Assembly: GCA_016926805.1 (NCBI GenBank)
Contig: JAFGNV010000058.1
Span: forward strand, 1-53,258
Direction of reading: 5' to 3'
DNA: 53,258 nucleotides
From: Anaerolineae bacterium
Lineage (GTDB): Bacteria; Chloroflexota; Anaerolineae; 4572-78; J111
Shown: piece by piece, positions 52,550-53,258 of the stretch
Layout: each line of letters starts with the position of its first letter
How positions within the stretch are numbered: the stretch's first letter is position 1
Notes under the pieces: model-generated
The model's database searches: none
What the model was told of the DNA's origin: nothing
The model's input: only the letters and a program-made list of their open reading frames with translations
Program-made: the position numbers and the translations under genes

Positions 52550-53258
52550 CTATTTACCCGCCAACTGCTCGTACCGCGCCCAACGTTCTTTCACGGCTTC
52601 TTCAGCCCGCACCAAAAGCATAGCGGCGGCTTCGGGGTTGCTTCGCTCTAATACCCGGTAGCGCGTTTCGTTGTAAATGTAATCTTTCAACGCAATCTTT
52701 GGCGGCTTAGAGTCAAGCTGGAAGGGATTCTTGCCTTCGGCTTTCAAATCCGGGTTGAAGCGATAAAGCGGCCAGTAGCCAGAATCAACGGCCAGTTGTT
52801 GCTGGGTCAATCCTTTGGCCATGTTGATGCCATGCGCAATACAATGGCTATAGGCAATGATCAGCGAGGGGCCGTTGTAGGCTTCAGCTTCAATAAAGGT
52901 TTTCACCGTGTGCGCGTCGCTGGCGCCCATGGCCACCTGGGCCACGTAAACGTTGCCGTAGGTCATGGCCATCGCCCCCAGGTCCTTTTTGGGCGTGGGT
53001 TTACCGCCCGCCGCAAACTTGGCCACGGCGCCCAGGCCGGTTGCCTTTGAGGCCTGACCGCCGGTATTAGAGTAAACCTCCGTGTCCAAAACCAGCACGT
53101 TCACGTTGCGGCCGTTGGCCAGCACGTGATCCAGGCCGCCGTAGCCGATGTCGTAGGCCCAGCCGTCGCCGCCCATAATCCAAACGCTCTTTTTGACCAG
53201 GTAATCGGCAATGCTGAGCAGGTTTTTGGCCGCCGGATCATTATTGCCTTTCAGTTTG
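52550..53258 (-). CDS. nifJ: Pyruvate:ferredoxin (flavodoxin) oxidoreductase, C-terminal part
   Basis: The 3' end of a gene that runs off the window; about 235 residues are visible. The thiamine-diphosphate-binding domain is clear: MGGDGWAYDIGYGGLDHVLA, then VLVLDTEVYSNTGGQASKAT and AVAKFAAGGK, followed by SLIIAYSHCIAHGINMAKG and YRFNPDLKAEGKNPFQLDSK, all typical of NifJ/PFOR. The enzyme oxidises pyruvate with CoA to acetyl-CoA and reduced ferredoxin. The frame is open to the edge, so the start and the other domains lie outside. It is next to the DHOD-like gene; the palindrome at 52491 lies between them. Confidence 0.95.
   Translation of the reverse strand, partial: KLKGNNDPAAKNLLSIADYLVKKSVWIMGGDGWAYDIGYGGLDHVLANGRNVNVLVLDTEVYSNTGGQASKATGLGAVAKFAAGGKPTPKKDLGAMAMTYGNVYVAQVAMGASDAHTVKTFIEAEAYNGPSLIIAYSHCIAHGINMAKGLTQQQLAVDSGYWPLYRFNPDLKAEGKNPFQLDSKPPKIALKDYIYNETRYRVLERSNPEAAAMLLVRAEEAVKERWARYEQLAGK

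Overview
The window looks like a piece of an uncultured member of the Chloroflexota, probably Anaerolineae-like. The reasons are indirect. Codon use is moderately GC-rich. Many starts are TTG or GTG. Two exported proteins share a C-terminal YLPVI(F/L)K tail. There are many GAF-rich histidine kinases and many short palindromic repeats. Anaerobic enzymes (pyruvate:ferredoxin oxidoreductase, a glycyl-radical enzyme, pyruvate phosphate dikinase) sit beside a menaquinone-type prenyltransferase. No rRNA, tRNA, CRISPR array, prophage or transposase gene was seen. The taxonomic call is inference.

Layout, left to right. Positions 1-10486 (+) hold recF, an OmpR-type two-component pair, murE, a 1485-residue secreted subtilisin and an HpaI-type aldolase. 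Positions 10493-14472 (-) hold a zinc-ribbon Ser/Thr kinase with a beta-propeller, menA and a membrane protein. Positions 14893-17471 (-) hold an NHL-propeller lipoprotein and a Cache-HAMP-PP2C phosphatase. Positions 17588-21913 (-) hold a glycyl-radical activase, a dehydratase that matches 4-hydroxyproline dehydratase HypD at every active-site residue I could place, and a DMT-family exporter. ppdK follows at 22188-24899 (-), with a mapped promoter and terminator. A gene-poor stretch (24900-25687) is filled by short non-autonomous elements. Next come an MFS transporter and a two-gene ABC transporter without a binding protein (25688-28758, +), a receiver-first histidine kinase and a CnoX-like thioredoxin/TPR protein (28759-31407, -), and a CotH-CARDB protein (31692-34262, +).

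Positions 34358-44321 (+) form a signalling island of seven genes in a row: a class III adenylate cyclase, three histidine kinases (one with a receiver, four GAF domains and a PAS domain), a NarL-type regulator, a lone receiver and a lone winged-helix output domain. The rest is mostly on the minus strand: FmdB, NrnA, a pRiA4b ORF-3-like protein, an alpha/beta hydrolase, a zinc-ribbon membrane protein, a 52-residue YqaE/Pmp3 protein, a secreted beta-helix protein, a dihydroorotate-dehydrogenase-like protein and the 3' part of nifJ. A geranylgeranyl-reductase-like flavoprotein (46331-47512) is on the plus strand.

The most unusual signals are the small repeats. Heptameric pyrimidine-rich tandem repeats lie in frame inside murE and the subtilisin gene, and again in the activase-hypD spacer. 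A 21-bp insert lies in frame in the beta-helix protein. Four MITE-like elements carry 8-9 bp target duplications. Perfect palindromes sit directly 3' of three consecutive genes. Two promoters place the predicted transcription start at the start codon, which suggests leaderless mRNAs.
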